Positions 1-8,416 of a stretch of DNA of 64,000 nt are shown here, one piece after another. Location of the stretch: assembly GCF_900104445.1 (NCBI RefSeq), contig NZ_FNJI01000001.1, positions 62,001-126,000 of the forward strand, in the 5' to 3' direction. Within the stretch, counting starts at the first letter, position 1. Every line of letters begins with the position of its first letter. Source of the stretch: Desulforhopalus singaporensis. GTDB lineage: Bacteria; Desulfobacterota; Desulfobulbia; Desulfobulbales; Desulfocapsaceae. The translations under genes and the position numbers were made by a program. The notes under the pieces were generated by a model. That model had not been told where the DNA came from. It made no database searches and saw only the letters and a program-made list of their open reading frames with translations.

Positions 1-2
1 CA

Positions 3-200
3 CTCATGGAGTTTTTGCAGCAGAACCGTTTGCCGTTTGAATTTGTCTATGTCGATGAGCTTCTTGGCGAGGAACGTCGGGATACGATAAAGAAGGTGAA
101 GCAGGTGAATAAGCGGTGTTCGTTCCCGACCACGGTAATCGGCGAAGCGGTAGTTGTCGGCTTTAAGGAGGATGAGTTAAAGGAGGTACTGGGGATCTGA
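3..200 (+). CDS. Glutaredoxin-family protein, 5' end outside window
   Basis: The reading frame is open to the left edge, so only the C-terminal ~65 residues are present and the CxxC active site is not visible. The visible part has the thioredoxin-fold hallmarks of NrdH/glutaredoxin-like proteins: a helix ending in FLQQNRLPFEFVYVD, the cis-proline segment SFPTTVI, and the closing GF.EDELKEVLG helix. Its stop overlaps the start of the FTR gene (TGATG at 198-202), so the two are translationally coupled and probably form a ferredoxin-driven disulfide reductase pair. Family assignment is good; exact partner is inferred from context. Confidence 0.75.
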   Translation, partial: LMEFLQQNRLPFEFVYVDELLGEERRDTIKKVKQVNKRCSFPTTVIGEAVVVGFKEDELKEVLGI

Positions 201-532
201 TGGATGCGCATGAATTGTACGGTATGTTGAAGGATGCCCAGGAAAGACAGGGGTATTTCTTCAACCGCGATGACAAACATACGTTTGGGATTCTGGACGG
301 ATTGCTGATCAATAAAGAGAGGTACGGGTATATGGCCTGTCCGTGCAGACTTGCGTCGGGAATAAGGGAAAACGATTCCGATATCATCTGCCCCTGCGAC
401 TATCGGGAAGAGGATGTCCGGGAGTTCGGCAGTTGCTATTGTACGCTCTATGTGAGTGGAGAATTCAACGAGGGCAAGCTTGCGAAGGTAGTTGTGCCGG
501 AGCGTCGACCGCCGGAGAAGGTTAGCTTTTAA
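200..532 (+). CDS. Ferredoxin:thioredoxin reductase catalytic (beta) chain homolog
   Basis: A 110-residue protein of the FTR catalytic chain family, which passes electrons from ferredoxin through a [4Fe-4S] cluster to a disulfide on thioredoxin or glutaredoxin. The six family cysteines are visible: CPC at residues 47-49, CPC at 64-66 and CYC at 79-81; four bind the cluster and two form the redox disulfide. Length matches the family. It overlaps the upstream glutaredoxin-like gene by one base, which suggests that protein is its substrate. No variable chain is present, as is usual outside phototrophs. Confidence 0.88.
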   Translation: MDAHELYGMLKDAQERQGYFFNRDDKHTFGILDGLLINKERYGYMACPCRLASGIRENDSDIICPCDYREEDVREFGSCYCTLYVSGEFNEGKLAKVVVPERRPPEKVSF

Positions 533-586
533 TCTCGGCACCACCAAGGTGAAATATCAATTGCAATCTCAACCAACAGGCTGATT

Positions 587-1024
587 ATGACAAAGAGTGC
601 AGCAGTTGCTGAACAGGGCAGGTCAGTAACCATAAGGTATTCGGTAATTCTGGAAAACGGCAGCCGCGTCAGTGATGAAAAGACCAAACCTCTGACCTTT
701 AAGATCGGCAGCAAAAGGGTTTTTCCAAGCCTAGAATCAGGAATTGCCGGCATGAAGCCGGGAGAGACCCGCCAGATAACAATAACCCCGGAGCAGGGGT
801 ATGGCCACTACAACAGCGAACTGGTTATCAAGGTTGAGAAGAAGATGTTTCCCCCGGACATGAAACTGGTTCCGGGGAAAACGGTCCAGTATCAGAACCG
901 GGACGGTGAACGGGCGAATTTTGTCGTGCAGCAGGTTGATGAAGAGACCGTGGTCCTGGACGGCAACCATCCCCTGGCCGGGCAGAAGCTTGAGTATCAG
1001 GTGGAGCTGCTGGGGGTCGCCTGA
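587..1024 (+). CDS. SlyD-type FKBP peptidyl-prolyl cis-trans isomerase
   Basis: 145 residues with the FKBP fold split by an insert-in-flap domain, as in SlyD: the N-terminal strand GRSVTIRYSVILENG, the turn PSLESGIAGMKPGE and the C-terminal family signature DGNHPLAGQKL. SlyD-like proteins catalyse proline isomerisation and act as chaperones in the cytosol. There is no His-rich metal-binding tail of the E. coli kind, so a nickel-delivery role is not supported. It follows the FTR gene by 54 bp and may share its transcript. A nested hairpin lies just downstream. Confidence 0.85.
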   Translation: MTKSAAVAEQGRSVTIRYSVILENGSRVSDEKTKPLTFKIGSKRVFPSLESGIAGMKPGETRQITITPEQGYGHYNSELVIKVEKKMFPPDMKLVPGKTVQYQNRDGERANFVVQQVDEETVVLDGNHPLAGQKLEYQVELLGVA

Positions 1025-1055
1025 ACAGGTGCAAACGCAACTCCGGGTCTAAATA

Positions 1056-1119
1056 CTGTCACCACTTTTTTCCTGCTCCCCCGAACAAGTTTTCAGGGGA
1101 GCGCTCTTTACGGTGACAG
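1056..1119. terminator. Nested hairpin between convergent genes
   Basis: CTGTCACC (1056-1063) pairs with GGTGACAG (1112-1119), and inside it GCTCCCC (1075-1081) pairs with GGGGAGC (1096-1102). It sits between the stop of the SlyD-like gene (+) and the stop of the DsrC-like gene (-), so it probably terminates both. There is no clean U-tract after the outer stem; the T-run at 1066-1071 lies inside it. Confidence 0.5.
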
Positions 1120-1167
1120 CAGGCTGCAACCTGAGCAAAACCGGGGTGCCACGTATCCGCAAACGGT

Positions 1168-1524
1168 TCAGCAACACTCTTCAAGCTTGAAGTTTTTCCC
1201 GTCAACCGCCACGAAGTGAATACCGTCGAGTTTTGGCAGGCCGGCTATCTTCCACGCGTTCATTGGGTTGATAAATTCGTTGTTGAGGCACTGACTGGGT
1301 TGTTTGACATGTTTGCAAACATAGTTGAGAATTGGGAATGCATGGAATTTTTTATAGTAATTTCTTAAAAATATTACTATTTCCATCTTCTCGTCATCCA
1401 GCGATTCAATACCCACTGATGTCGCTAGTTTTTGAGCCACCTCCGGGCTCCAGTCTCTTTCGTCTATCAGAAAACCATCGTCGTTTAATTTAATGTTTTT
1501 TCCCGCAACAGCTAAATTCTTCAT
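1168..1524 (-). CDS. DsrC/TusE-family sulfur-carrier-like protein, divergent C terminus
   Basis: A 118-residue protein that follows the DsrC fold: N-terminal VAGKNIKLNDDGFLID, the helix FLRNYYKKFHAFPILNYVCKHV, and the C-terminal block KIAGLPK. Start chosen at 1524 because GGGAG lies seven bases upstream; the longer frame to 1614 adds sequence not found in the family. In canonical DsrC the arm ends ACKIAGLPKPTGCV, with two redox cysteines carrying the trisulfide. Here the first is Trp (AWKIAGLPK), the terminal one is absent, and the protein runs on about 18 residues to end in Cys-Cys. It is therefore a DsrC-like paralog, not the main DsrC of sulfite reduction. Function unknown. Confidence 0.75.
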   Translation of the reverse strand: MKNLAVAGKNIKLNDDGFLIDERDWSPEVAQKLATSVGIESLDDEKMEIVIFLRNYYKKFHAFPILNYVCKHVKQPSQCLNNEFINPMNAWKIAGLPKLDGIHFVAVDGKNFKLEECC

Positions 1525-1621
1525 GTTATTGCTCCCGTGTGTTCGTTCGATAAGGAGACAGTTCAACCCGCTTGCTTTCCAGTCGCGGGCAGAATCTTTC
1601 GGCAGTGTAGACAACGTGGAA

Positions 1622-1876
1622 TTAAAACTGTTTTCCTTCCACGTTTTTTCTCAGTTGTGCTATTTCAAGACCGAGTGATACACATTTTTTCCCGTCCATA
1701 CAGTCGTCGGCCTCCGGCAGGTCAAGATAGTGGCTGAGTTTATGGCTGTCTTTCACCAGCCGGACTACCCAGGCTCTTTCCTTGTTGTCGAAATCGACAT
1801 CTATATCGATGCCGCATTGACCGATATCCGGATAGATAGAGGTAATTTTCTCGCATAACTGTTTTTTGTCGTACAT
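1622..1876 (-). CDS. Small conserved-looking protein upstream of DsrC-like gene
   Basis: 84 residues, acidic, with a strong AGGAGGTAA ribosome site directly upstream. I do not recognise the family. It has three cysteines (GQCGIDIDVDF, DDCMDGKKCVSLGLEI) and an alternating strand pattern (WVVRLVKD), suggesting a small alpha/beta fold. It is followed by the DsrC-like gene on the same strand about 100 bp away and probably shares its transcript, so a role with that protein is plausible but inferred only from position. Confidence 0.65.
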   Translation of the reverse strand: MYDKKQLCEKITSIYPDIGQCGIDIDVDFDNKERAWVVRLVKDSHKLSHYLDLPEADDCMDGKKCVSLGLEIAQLRKNVEGKQF

Positions 1877-2134
1877 ATGTTACCTCCTGAAGAAGTCTCT
1901 TTCAGCAATCACAGCACCTTCACGGTTCGCTCTATGCGTCACCGCGGTAATGGTCTGTCACTTTTATAAGGTAATCACTGTCGGTAGTATATCTTGACAA
2001 TTATTTACTGCGATAAGAGGAAGTCGGTGCGATCACTCGGCAGTCACCATCGTCCTGGGTGACAGCTTGCCGGGTAATTTCACGAAATGTAAAGTAGTAG
2101 TCTGGCTGTTTACTGGGGGCCGCCTTGTGGAGGA

Positions 2135-3304
2135 TTATCTTGGGGCATGGTACCCATAGCTGCACCCCCCAGGTGACATAACTATTTGCCACAGCTGGTT
2201 TTTTCTTGCCCTGAATGAGCCGGCGCAGGAGAGAAGGTAGTATTTCCACATGCGGTAAAAACGCTGGTCATACGCATGCTTTTGCAGCTCGGGCCACGCT
2301 TTGTCAAAGTTGTCGAACCAGTGCATCAAGGTAGTGTCGTAATCGATACCAAAGTTGTGCAGGTCTTCGATAACAAAGAGGCCTTCCGCAGCGGTGGCTA
2401 TCTGTTGCATGGAGGGCAGCATGGAATTTGGAAAGATGTAGCGGCTTATCCATTTCTCGCAGGTAGCCACTGTCCTGTTACCCCCGATTGTGTGCAGCAG
2501 GGTCAGTCCCTCGGGGGCCAAAAGCTGTTGCTGGCATTCCATGAAGGTCCTGTAATTTTTATAACCTACATGTTCGAACATGCCGATGGAGACGATGCGG
2601 TCGAATGTGCCCTCAATGTTCCTGTAATCCCGCAGTTCAATGGACACCGGCAGATCCCGGCAAAATCGTTTAGCATACTCGGCCTGTTCGTGGGAGACGG
2701 TGATCCCGACTACGGACACGCCATATTTTTTTGCAGCATAAGCAGCCATTCCGCCCCAGCCGCAACCGATGTCGAGCAGCCGCAAGCCTGGCTCAAGCTT
2801 CAGTTTCCTGCAGATAAGGTCGAGCTTGGCCTCCTGGGCCTGCTCAAGGGTTTCGGCATTGTTCCAGTACCCGCAGCTGTACATCATGTGGGTATCCAGC
2901 ATACGTTGATAGAGATCGTTGCCGATGTCGTAATGGTGTTGCCCGATTTCAAAGGCCCGGGAAATTTTCTGCAGGTTGAATAATTTTGCCCTGGCGGCAG
3001 CGAGCATATCGTGCCAGTTGGTTATCTTGAGATTGAGTTCGGCGTTTAAGACTCTGAAAAAAAACTGATCCAGGGCTTCGCAGTCCCACCAGCCGTCCAT
3101 GTATGCCTCCCCCAGCCCCAGGGAACTTTCGGCAATCACCCTGGAGTAGAGGGCATCATCGTGAACCTGCATATCCCAGGGGCGATCGCCGTTGATCTTT
3201 ACATCCGCCAGGGAAAGAAGATTACTGAAATAGTTCTTCAGTCGATCGCTGCGGCCGCCGTTTTTGATAAATACCCGAAAAGGAAAAATTCTTCGAAAGT
3301 TCAT
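2135..3304 (-). CDS. cfa: Cyclopropane-fatty-acyl-phospholipid synthase
   Basis: 389 residues, the usual size of Cfa/MmaA-type enzymes, which use S-adenosylmethionine to add a methylene group across the double bond of acyl chains in membrane phospholipids. Visible: the N-terminal region with GEAYMDGWW, the SAM-binding motif LLDIGCGWGGMA near residue 177, HYDIGNDLYQRMLD, MFEHVGYKNY, and the C-terminal FYRMWKYYLLSCAGSFRARKNQLWQ shared with E. coli Cfa. Start at 3304 has only a weak ribosome site. Transcribed alone; a long hairpin lies in the upstream gap. Confidence 0.93.
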   Translation of the reverse strand: MNFRRIFPFRVFIKNGGRSDRLKNYFSNLLSLADVKINGDRPWDMQVHDDALYSRVIAESSLGLGEAYMDGWWDCEALDQFFFRVLNAELNLKITNWHDMLAAARAKLFNLQKISRAFEIGQHHYDIGNDLYQRMLDTHMMYSCGYWNNAETLEQAQEAKLDLICRKLKLEPGLRLLDIGCGWGGMAAYAAKKYGVSVVGITVSHEQAEYAKRFCRDLPVSIELRDYRNIEGTFDRIVSIGMFEHVGYKNYRTFMECQQQLLAPEGLTLLHTIGGNRTVATCEKWISRYIFPNSMLPSMQQIATAAEGLFVIEDLHNFGIDYDTTLMHWFDNFDKAWPELQKHAYDQRFYRMWKYYLLSCAGSFRARKNQLWQIVMSPGGCSYGYHAPR

Positions 3305-3410
3305 TAAAATTTTTAACTCAACACTGTTTCAAAAAGAACCGGAATCTGGTCATACCGTGGGCAATCCATGCCCCTAATTGTCAGGTTGGCAGTATTAACC
3401 AATGATATCA

Positions 3411-3453
3411 GCCAGGTGTCATGATCACCATTGTGGTGATCCATGCACCTGGC
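3411..3453. terminator. Long stem-loop in the gap upstream of cfa
   Basis: GCCAGGTG (3411-3418) pairs with CACCTGGC (3446-3453), and GATCACCA (3423-3430) with TGGTGATC (3434-3441), loop TTG. It lies between the thioredoxin-fold gene and cfa, both on the minus strand. A rho-independent terminator of the first gene or a structured leader of the second are both possible; there is no U-tract on the minus side. Confidence 0.4.
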
Positions 3454-3533
3454 AATTTTGTTGCACCGGTTCGCTCCCCCCTTTTTTACGGTTTATTCTA
3501 AAACAAGGGGCAGGTTCGAGTCAAATCCGATGA

Positions 3534-4100
3534 CTACAAGTTAGCGTAAGGCGTCGCTCGTTTCGCCCAGCTGCTCTCCGGGTATTTTTCACCAAGGTGC
3601 TCGCAGGCTCTCCTCAGCGCCGCTGGATCATTGTGCTGTTTATAACCGTTAATGCCATGGTAAAAAATTGCTTCGGGAAGGGTGGTACTGTTCGGGTATT
3701 TTTCCATCAGTTTCTTGAACTGAACATTGGCGGCGTCGTATTCGCCGACGGCGAAGTACACCTTGGCGGTTCCCAGGAGCATGCGGGCGAGAAATGAATC
3801 GGGTCCGTGGAAACCGACTGTTTTCTGTATCTCACGTCCGTGAAAATCGAGAACGATCAGCGTGGGAGTCCATATAGTGTTGTACTCATCATACGCTTCC
3901 TTGCTCTCACTATCTATCAGCAACCCAATCAGATGATCGTTGACGAAGTTGACGACCTCTTCGGATGCCATGGTTTTCTTGTCCATTTCCCTGCAGCCGA
4001 TACAATTTTTATCGTGAAAATACAGCAAGATTGGTTTCCTGGTTGCAATGGCCGAGTCCTCAGCGTATCCCAGGGTTGTTTGCCATTTAATCGAAGACAT
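3534..4100 (-). CDS. Thioredoxin-fold protein with C-terminal TPR-like repeats
   Basis: 188 residues. The N-terminal part is a thioredoxin fold of the DUF255/thioredoxin_7 kind: KPILLYFHDKNCIGCREMDKKT gives a C-x2-C active site (CIGC), then TPTLIVLDFHGREI with the cis-proline. The C-terminal ~80 residues look like tetratricopeptide helices (AKVYFAVGEYDAANVQFKKLMEKYP, FYHGINGYKQHNDPAALRRACEHLGEKYPESSWAKRA). Start placed at 4100, where GAGGTG precedes the ATG; an upstream frame to 4145 exists. No signal peptide, so likely cytosolic. Such proteins are common in sulfate reducers; substrate unknown. Confidence 0.8.
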   Translation of the reverse strand: MSSIKWQTTLGYAEDSAIATRKPILLYFHDKNCIGCREMDKKTMASEEVVNFVNDHLIGLLIDSESKEAYDEYNTIWTPTLIVLDFHGREIQKTVGFHGPDSFLARMLLGTAKVYFAVGEYDAANVQFKKLMEKYPNSTTLPEAIFYHGINGYKQHNDPAALRRACEHLGEKYPESSWAKRATPYANL

Positions 4101-4348
4101 ATGACACCTCACCTGTTTTATTTGGGTGTTACACGGTTTGCACATCCACGAAAAAACCGCGCCTTGTTAACGGGTTATAGTAGAGTTTGCCCAACCTTAT
4201 ACCTCGTGTTTTTTTTATTATATCACAGCAACCGGATGGAAAGAGAGAAAAGGACGGCGGGGGACGAAACTGAATTGTGATACAATATGTCAGCACTGAA
4301 AAACAGTTTTCCGCCGGGCGGCTTTTACTTATTGTGCAATAAAAAACA

Positions 4349-5485
4349 ATGAACCGTAACTTTCTTATGCAAAAATTGTTGCCGGCTATAACGGTGGCTG
4401 TTGTGATGACGCTCCTGCCGATGTGTGGAATAGTGTTGGTAAACGGTGATCTTGGACCGGTTCTTGATTTTTTCCCGTTGCCAGGTTGTGTGGTGCATGC
4501 TGGATTTTCATGGTTGGTCTTTGTGGTCATGGCGTCGATTGTTGTCGCGGTTATCACGCCCCTGGCGGTGAAAGTGGCCCTGAGCCGTACCCCGCCAAAA
4601 TTACTCCCGAGAAATCCTTATCCCCGGTGGTGGCGTGGCGCTGTCCTGCTGTGCCTTGTCTCCTGGATCCTGGCCTGGACCAGGTTCGACTGGTTTGCCC
4701 GGGTGCAGCCGTTTACCTTTTTCCCGTTATGGTTGGGATATATAGGAGTGGTCAATGGCGTTACATACAGGAGGTCGGGCAGATGCATGTTGACCCACCG
4801 GTCAGGTTATCTCGTCGGGCTTTTTTTATTCAGCGCTCTGTTCTGGTGGTTTTTCGAATACCTGAACAGGTATGTCCGAAACTGGTATTATACAGGGGTT
4901 GACGGGTTGTCATTGATCCAGTATGCGCTGTTTGCAACCTTATCCTTTACAACCGTCCTGCCGGCTGTACTGTCCACCTATGAGATGTTCGTCACTTTCC
5001 CGGGATTGAGCGGCGGGCTTGACAACTACCTGAAGGTCGATATCAGGTATCCAAGGGTTGCGGCTGGGGGTGGTGTCTGTATTGGCTGCGCCGGATTGTT
5101 GGCAATCGGCATCTGGCCGGAATATCTTTATCCGCTGTTATGGCTCTCCCCCCTGATCATCGTCACCGGCATACAGCGGCTGCTGGGCCGTGCGACCATA
5201 TTTACTCCACTGAAGCACGGGAACTGGAAACGGCTCTTTCTGCTCGCGATTTCCGCTCTTTTCTGCGGGCTGTTCTGGGAAATGTGGAACAGTTTCAGCT
5301 ACGCAAAATGGATCTATTCGATTCCGTTGGTGCAGAGATTTCATATTTTTGAAATGCCGCTTCTGGGGTATGCCGGCTATCTCACTTTTGGCCTGGAGTG
5401 TGGTGTCGCAGCCGACCTGCTGCACCTGGAAAAGGCCCCCTCACCAGTTCCTTTCGACAACAGTTGCCGACCGCCCGAACTATAA
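4349..5485 (+). CDS. Polytopic membrane protein of unknown function
   Basis: 378 residues with roughly nine to ten predicted membrane helices (for example LLPAITVAVVMTLLPMCGIVL, WLVFVVMASIVVAVITPLAV, AVLLCLVSWILAW). The last third contains WEMWNSFSYAKWIYSIP and FHIFEMPLLGYAGYLTFGLEC, which is reminiscent of the CarR-type lycopene cyclase domain, where EMP-containing helices are conserved, but I cannot assign it. The convergent neighbour is another multi-helix protein, with only ~10 bp between their stops. Confidence 0.7.
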   Translation: MNRNFLMQKLLPAITVAVVMTLLPMCGIVLVNGDLGPVLDFFPLPGCVVHAGFSWLVFVVMASIVVAVITPLAVKVALSRTPPKLLPRNPYPRWWRGAVLLCLVSWILAWTRFDWFARVQPFTFFPLWLGYIGVVNGVTYRRSGRCMLTHRSGYLVGLFLFSALFWWFFEYLNRYVRNWYYTGVDGLSLIQYALFATLSFTTVLPAVLSTYEMFVTFPGLSGGLDNYLKVDIRYPRVAAGGGVCIGCAGLLAIGIWPEYLYPLLWLSPLIIVTGIQRLLGRATIFTPLKHGNWKRLFLLAISALFCGLFWEMWNSFSYAKWIYSIPLVQRFHIFEMPLLGYAGYLTFGLECGVAADLLHLEKAPSPVPFDNSCRPPEL

Positions 5486-5495
5486 ATACGGCAGT

Positions 5496-6659
5496 TTATC
5501 TGGTAACGGTATCGGATTGCTTCGGGTTGTGTCCCAATACCCTGTCTTCCATTGTTACGACTCCGGTGTCGACCTGTCCGCTGTTAAAAAGCAGGATATG
5601 CAGCAGCCATCCGTATCCGATCACCGCGAGTGCACCAAATACGGGCAGAAAATAGCCCAGCGGACAGAGAATCAGTACGGTCAGCCAGTGCAGGGCGATA
5701 ACTTTCTGGGAATGGAGCTTGATTGGAAAGTCGCCGTGACGGCTGATTACCGCAAGGCCGCTGAGGTTCCAGCCGTACAGTGCGGTGAAGGCGTGCATTC
5801 TGAGCAGCGGCAATGTTCTTTGCGGGTCGTAGTCCTGGGAAAAGGCGAGCAGGATATAGATGATGCCGGTGATAGAGGTGACCACCAGAAAAAGAATTCC
5901 CGAGGTGAGAAATGTTTTCTGCTGCAGACGTATTCCCAGTCGGTAGTAAAGATAGAGAATCAGGGTCACTGTTATGAACAGGACCACCGAGATAAAAACC
6001 TGGGGAAGAAACCATCCTGCGAGAATAAACAGAAAGAAAACGATGACCCCGAGATTGATAACCCAAAATGAAAACTCCTTGAGATAGTCACCTGTCGGAG
6101 TCGTGTGGTTTTTCATCAGTGAAAAGATGACCGACATGCTGATGAGCGATATGGGAAAGGAGAACCCGAGAAAAAAAGTGTCCAGTTTGAGCTTTTCCAG
6201 ACTGAACCAGTGGGTGAACTGGCTGTTGAGTATGGCAATACTCGATATGGTCAGTCCCAGTGACAAACAGAGCAGGGACGCCTGATGGAATTTCCTGCTG
6301 GTTGCTTCATTGCTGTCAAACAGGGCCATCGGCAGCCATCCGCCGAAGTGTTCGACCCGGACTTTTTCAATAATTAGCGCCAGTATCAGGGGGATGACCA
6401 GGGTCGGTTGGTACCACTGGAAAAATGCACAGAGGGCAAACAGGATCGCAAGAACCAGAAACAGTACCCCCCGGGGGCTGAGCTTTTTTCGGTCTTCGGT
6501 AAAATAGATGAGCAGTGTTCCTCCGCTCACCAGGTTGAACAGGAAGATGTGCAATCGTTCGAAGTTGATGACATCAGGAGCCACAATATGGTGAAGAAAA
6601 CCACACGCAAGGGCCGTGGTCATGATTATCCAGAAAATTGTTTTAAGCGATGTTGTCAC
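5496..6659 (-). CDS. Polytopic membrane protein of unknown function
   Basis: 387 residues with about twelve hydrophobic helices and a conserved-looking N-terminus (HHIVAPDVINFERLHIFLFNLVSGGTLLIYFTE) and C-terminal histidines (LLRMHAFTALYGWNLSGL, ALHWLTVLILCPLGYFLPVFG). The spaced His residues in helices recall haem-copper or NnrS-like proteins, but there is no diagnostic motif. It lies 6 bp from the TIGR01777 gene on the same strand (6666), so the two are probably one transcript. Confidence 0.7.
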   Translation of the reverse strand: MTTSLKTIFWIIMTTALACGFLHHIVAPDVINFERLHIFLFNLVSGGTLLIYFTEDRKKLSPRGVLFLVLAILFALCAFFQWYQPTLVIPLILALIIEKVRVEHFGGWLPMALFDSNEATSRKFHQASLLCLSLGLTISSIAILNSQFTHWFSLEKLKLDTFFLGFSFPISLISMSVIFSLMKNHTTPTGDYLKEFSFWVINLGVIVFFLFILAGWFLPQVFISVVLFITVTLILYLYYRLGIRLQQKTFLTSGILFLVVTSITGIIYILLAFSQDYDPQRTLPLLRMHAFTALYGWNLSGLAVISRHGDFPIKLHSQKVIALHWLTVLILCPLGYFLPVFGALAVIGYGWLLHILLFNSGQVDTGVVTMEDRVLGHNPKQSDTVTR

Positions 6660-6665
6660 GGGAGA

Positions 6666-8057
6666 TCAGCAAGGTTTGAGGTTGTTTTTACCAAGTAGCT
6701 GCCGCAGTGCCGTTTCCAGGGTGGGGTGTCGAAAACGATATCCCGACTGCTGCAGTTTCACTGTTGACACATGACACCCCGACAGTAGTATTTCCGAAGC
6801 CATCTGGCCGTAGGACAGTTCCAGCAGCTTGCCGGAAACCGGAAAAAGCAGCGGACGGCCCGTCAGCCTGGCCAGGAGTTTTATGAACTCGGTGTTGGTA
6901 ACCGGTTCCGGTGCCGCGATATTTACCGGTCCATCGAGCTCGGGGCAGGTAAGGCAATGGAGCATGGCCGAAATCATGTCGTCAGTGGTTATCCAGCTGA
7001 TATACTGGGTTCCGGGGCCGAATCTTCTGATGAAGCCGAGGGGAGAGTGGCGCAAAATCGTCTGCAGAGCCCCGCCCCGGGGGGTGAGGCCGACTCCCAG
7101 CCGCAGCAAAACGGTACGGATTCCGCTTTCTACAGCTTGCTGCGTTGCTCCCTCCCATAGTCTGCATACTTCGGATATGAAATCACTGCCGGGAGGCGAT
7201 TCTTCGCTCATCTCTTTTTCTGTCGAGTTTCCGTAATAGCCTACAGCAGACGCGCAGAGCAGTACTTCAGGTTTTTTCTTCATGGCGCTGATAACGCGGC
7301 AGAGCAGCCTGGTTCCTTGCACGCGGCTGTCGATGACGCGTTCTTTTTTCTGTTTCGACCATCTCGACAGTCCTATATATTCTCCGGCAAGGTGTATCAC
7401 CCCGTCAATTTCCGGCAGCTGCCCCGGATCCAGGAACCCCCTTGCCGGGTCCCAGAATATCTCCTGGCAGTTCGGGTCGGGCTTTCTTCTTACCAGTCTC
7501 CAGACGCTATGACCGCCGGTGGTGAGCAGCGGGATAAGTTCGCGGCCAAGCACGCCGCTTGCCCCGGTAACCAGCAGGCGCAGCGGCTTGGTACTGCAGC
7601 GGCTGTGCAGCCTGATGTCCTGCTGGAGCAGAAATTCCCGGTGCGCAAAAATCCGGTCAAGGCTTTGCTGGACTTGGCGCAGTGCGAATCGCGGCCAGAA
7701 TGGCTGCAGGGGAAGAGTGTATGCGATCTTGTCGGTAAGTGTCGAGCCGGATAGGGTGTCGGCGAAAAGGTGGCTGTGGGACCAGCTGGAAAATGGGCCT
7801 TTCTCCTGAACATCCCGAAACATGACGCCCGGAATATTGTCGACGTGATGGGCACAAAAGGTAAACCCCACCGGGCCGTTGTAAATTTTGAGCTTTACCC
7901 GTGTTCCGGTCTCGATGTTGCCTGTGGTCCGCACGATGGCTGTTTTCTGCCAGGGAGGCAGCAGGCGGTTGAGTGCACCGCTGCGTGAGTGCCAGTCGTA
8001 GAGGCGGCGTGCACTGCACGGATAATGTGAGGTTCGTGAATATTCTATTTCTTTCAG
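6666..8057 (-). CDS. TIGR01777 sugar-nucleotide epimerase-like protein with N-terminal SRPBCC domain; start codon unclear
   Basis: The C-terminal ~300 residues are a YfcH/TIGR01777 short-chain dehydrogenase: LLVTGASGVLGRELIPLL (NAD site), VIHLAGEYIGLSRWS, SAVGYYGN, and SWITTDDMISAM. The N-terminal ~140 residues are a START/SRPBCC domain. The longest frame with a standard start begins at a GTG at 7934, but the same frame continues upstream for 41 more codons that clearly belong to the SRPBCC domain (YDWHSRSGALNRLLPPWQ matches the family's WHxxPGALxRLxPPW). An in-frame TAA stands three codons before a CTG at 8057, and no ATG, GTG or TTG lies between. Start is thus CTG (giving xKEIEYSRTSHYP), another rare codon, or slippage on the A7 run just upstream. 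Cytosolic; substrate unknown. Confidence 0.82.
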   Translation of the reverse strand: MKEIEYSRTSHYPCSARRLYDWHSRSGALNRLLPPWQKTAIVRTTGNIETGTRVKLKIYNGPVGFTFCAHHVDNIPGVMFRDVQEKGPFSSWSHSHLFADTLSGSTLTDKIAYTLPLQPFWPRFALRQVQQSLDRIFAHREFLLQQDIRLHSRCSTKPLRLLVTGASGVLGRELIPLLTTGGHSVWRLVRRKPDPNCQEIFWDPARGFLDPGQLPEIDGVIHLAGEYIGLSRWSKQKKERVIDSRVQGTRLLCRVISAMKKKPEVLLCASAVGYYGNSTEKEMSEESPPGSDFISEVCRLWEGATQQAVESGIRTVLLRLGVGLTPRGGALQTILRHSPLGFIRRFGPGTQYISWITTDDMISAMLHCLTCPELDGPVNIAAPEPVTNTEFIKLLARLTGRPLLFPVSGKLLELSYGQMASEILLSGCHVSTVKLQQSGYRFRHPTLETALRQLLGKNNLKPC

Positions 8058-8416
8058 CCCTTTTTTTATTGATAGGTATCGATGGTGTCCGGTATCGCAA
8101 GACTTTACGGTTGCACCTTTGGTTTTTTAAGCAGTGGGTCGGGGCAATGCGATTTATTCGGATTATATGACGACCGTCACCACGCCGCTTTTTTGTCGAT
8201 TATGTAGAGTAACAACAAAAGGTTCCGGGGGCAACCGGATATATGGCCATGGGTGGCTGGTGGGGGTGCAAACCTTGCGGGCGGACCTTGTGGTGTTTAT
8301 GAAAAATATAGTGGTGGTGTGATGCACCTGGAAAAATAGAGTAAAAGACGGGCGCCTGCGTTACCGCTGATTCGAGTGTTGTTGAGTATAACTGGATTAT
8401 TTTCGGAGGCACGGGT
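8058..8416. other. Gene-free stretch, divergent promoter region
   Basis: About 360 bp between the TIGR01777 gene (-) and the cNMP-domain gene (+). Must hold promoters for both. I see no RNA gene, repeat or clear operator. The only ribosome site seen is TCGGAGG near 8402-8408, serving the ATG at 8417. Confidence 0.5.

Noticed and set aside
2001-2249. Open frame of 82 codons overlapping the 3' end of cfa
   Set aside because: Shadow frame on the same strand, no ribosome site, no protein-like pattern; cfa sequence explains the region.
2276-2983. 235-codon open frame antisense to cfa
   Set aside because: Fully inside cfa on the opposite strand with no family resemblance; typical high-GC shadow.
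3511-3530. GGTTCGAGTC resembling a tRNA T-loop
   Set aside because: Flanking bases do not form the T-stem and no acceptor, D or anticodon arms can be built; it borders the end of the thioredoxin-fold gene.
5349-6071. 240-codon open frame across the junction of the two membrane protein genes
   Set aside because: Lacks hydrophobic segments or a ribosome site and overlaps both better-supported genes.
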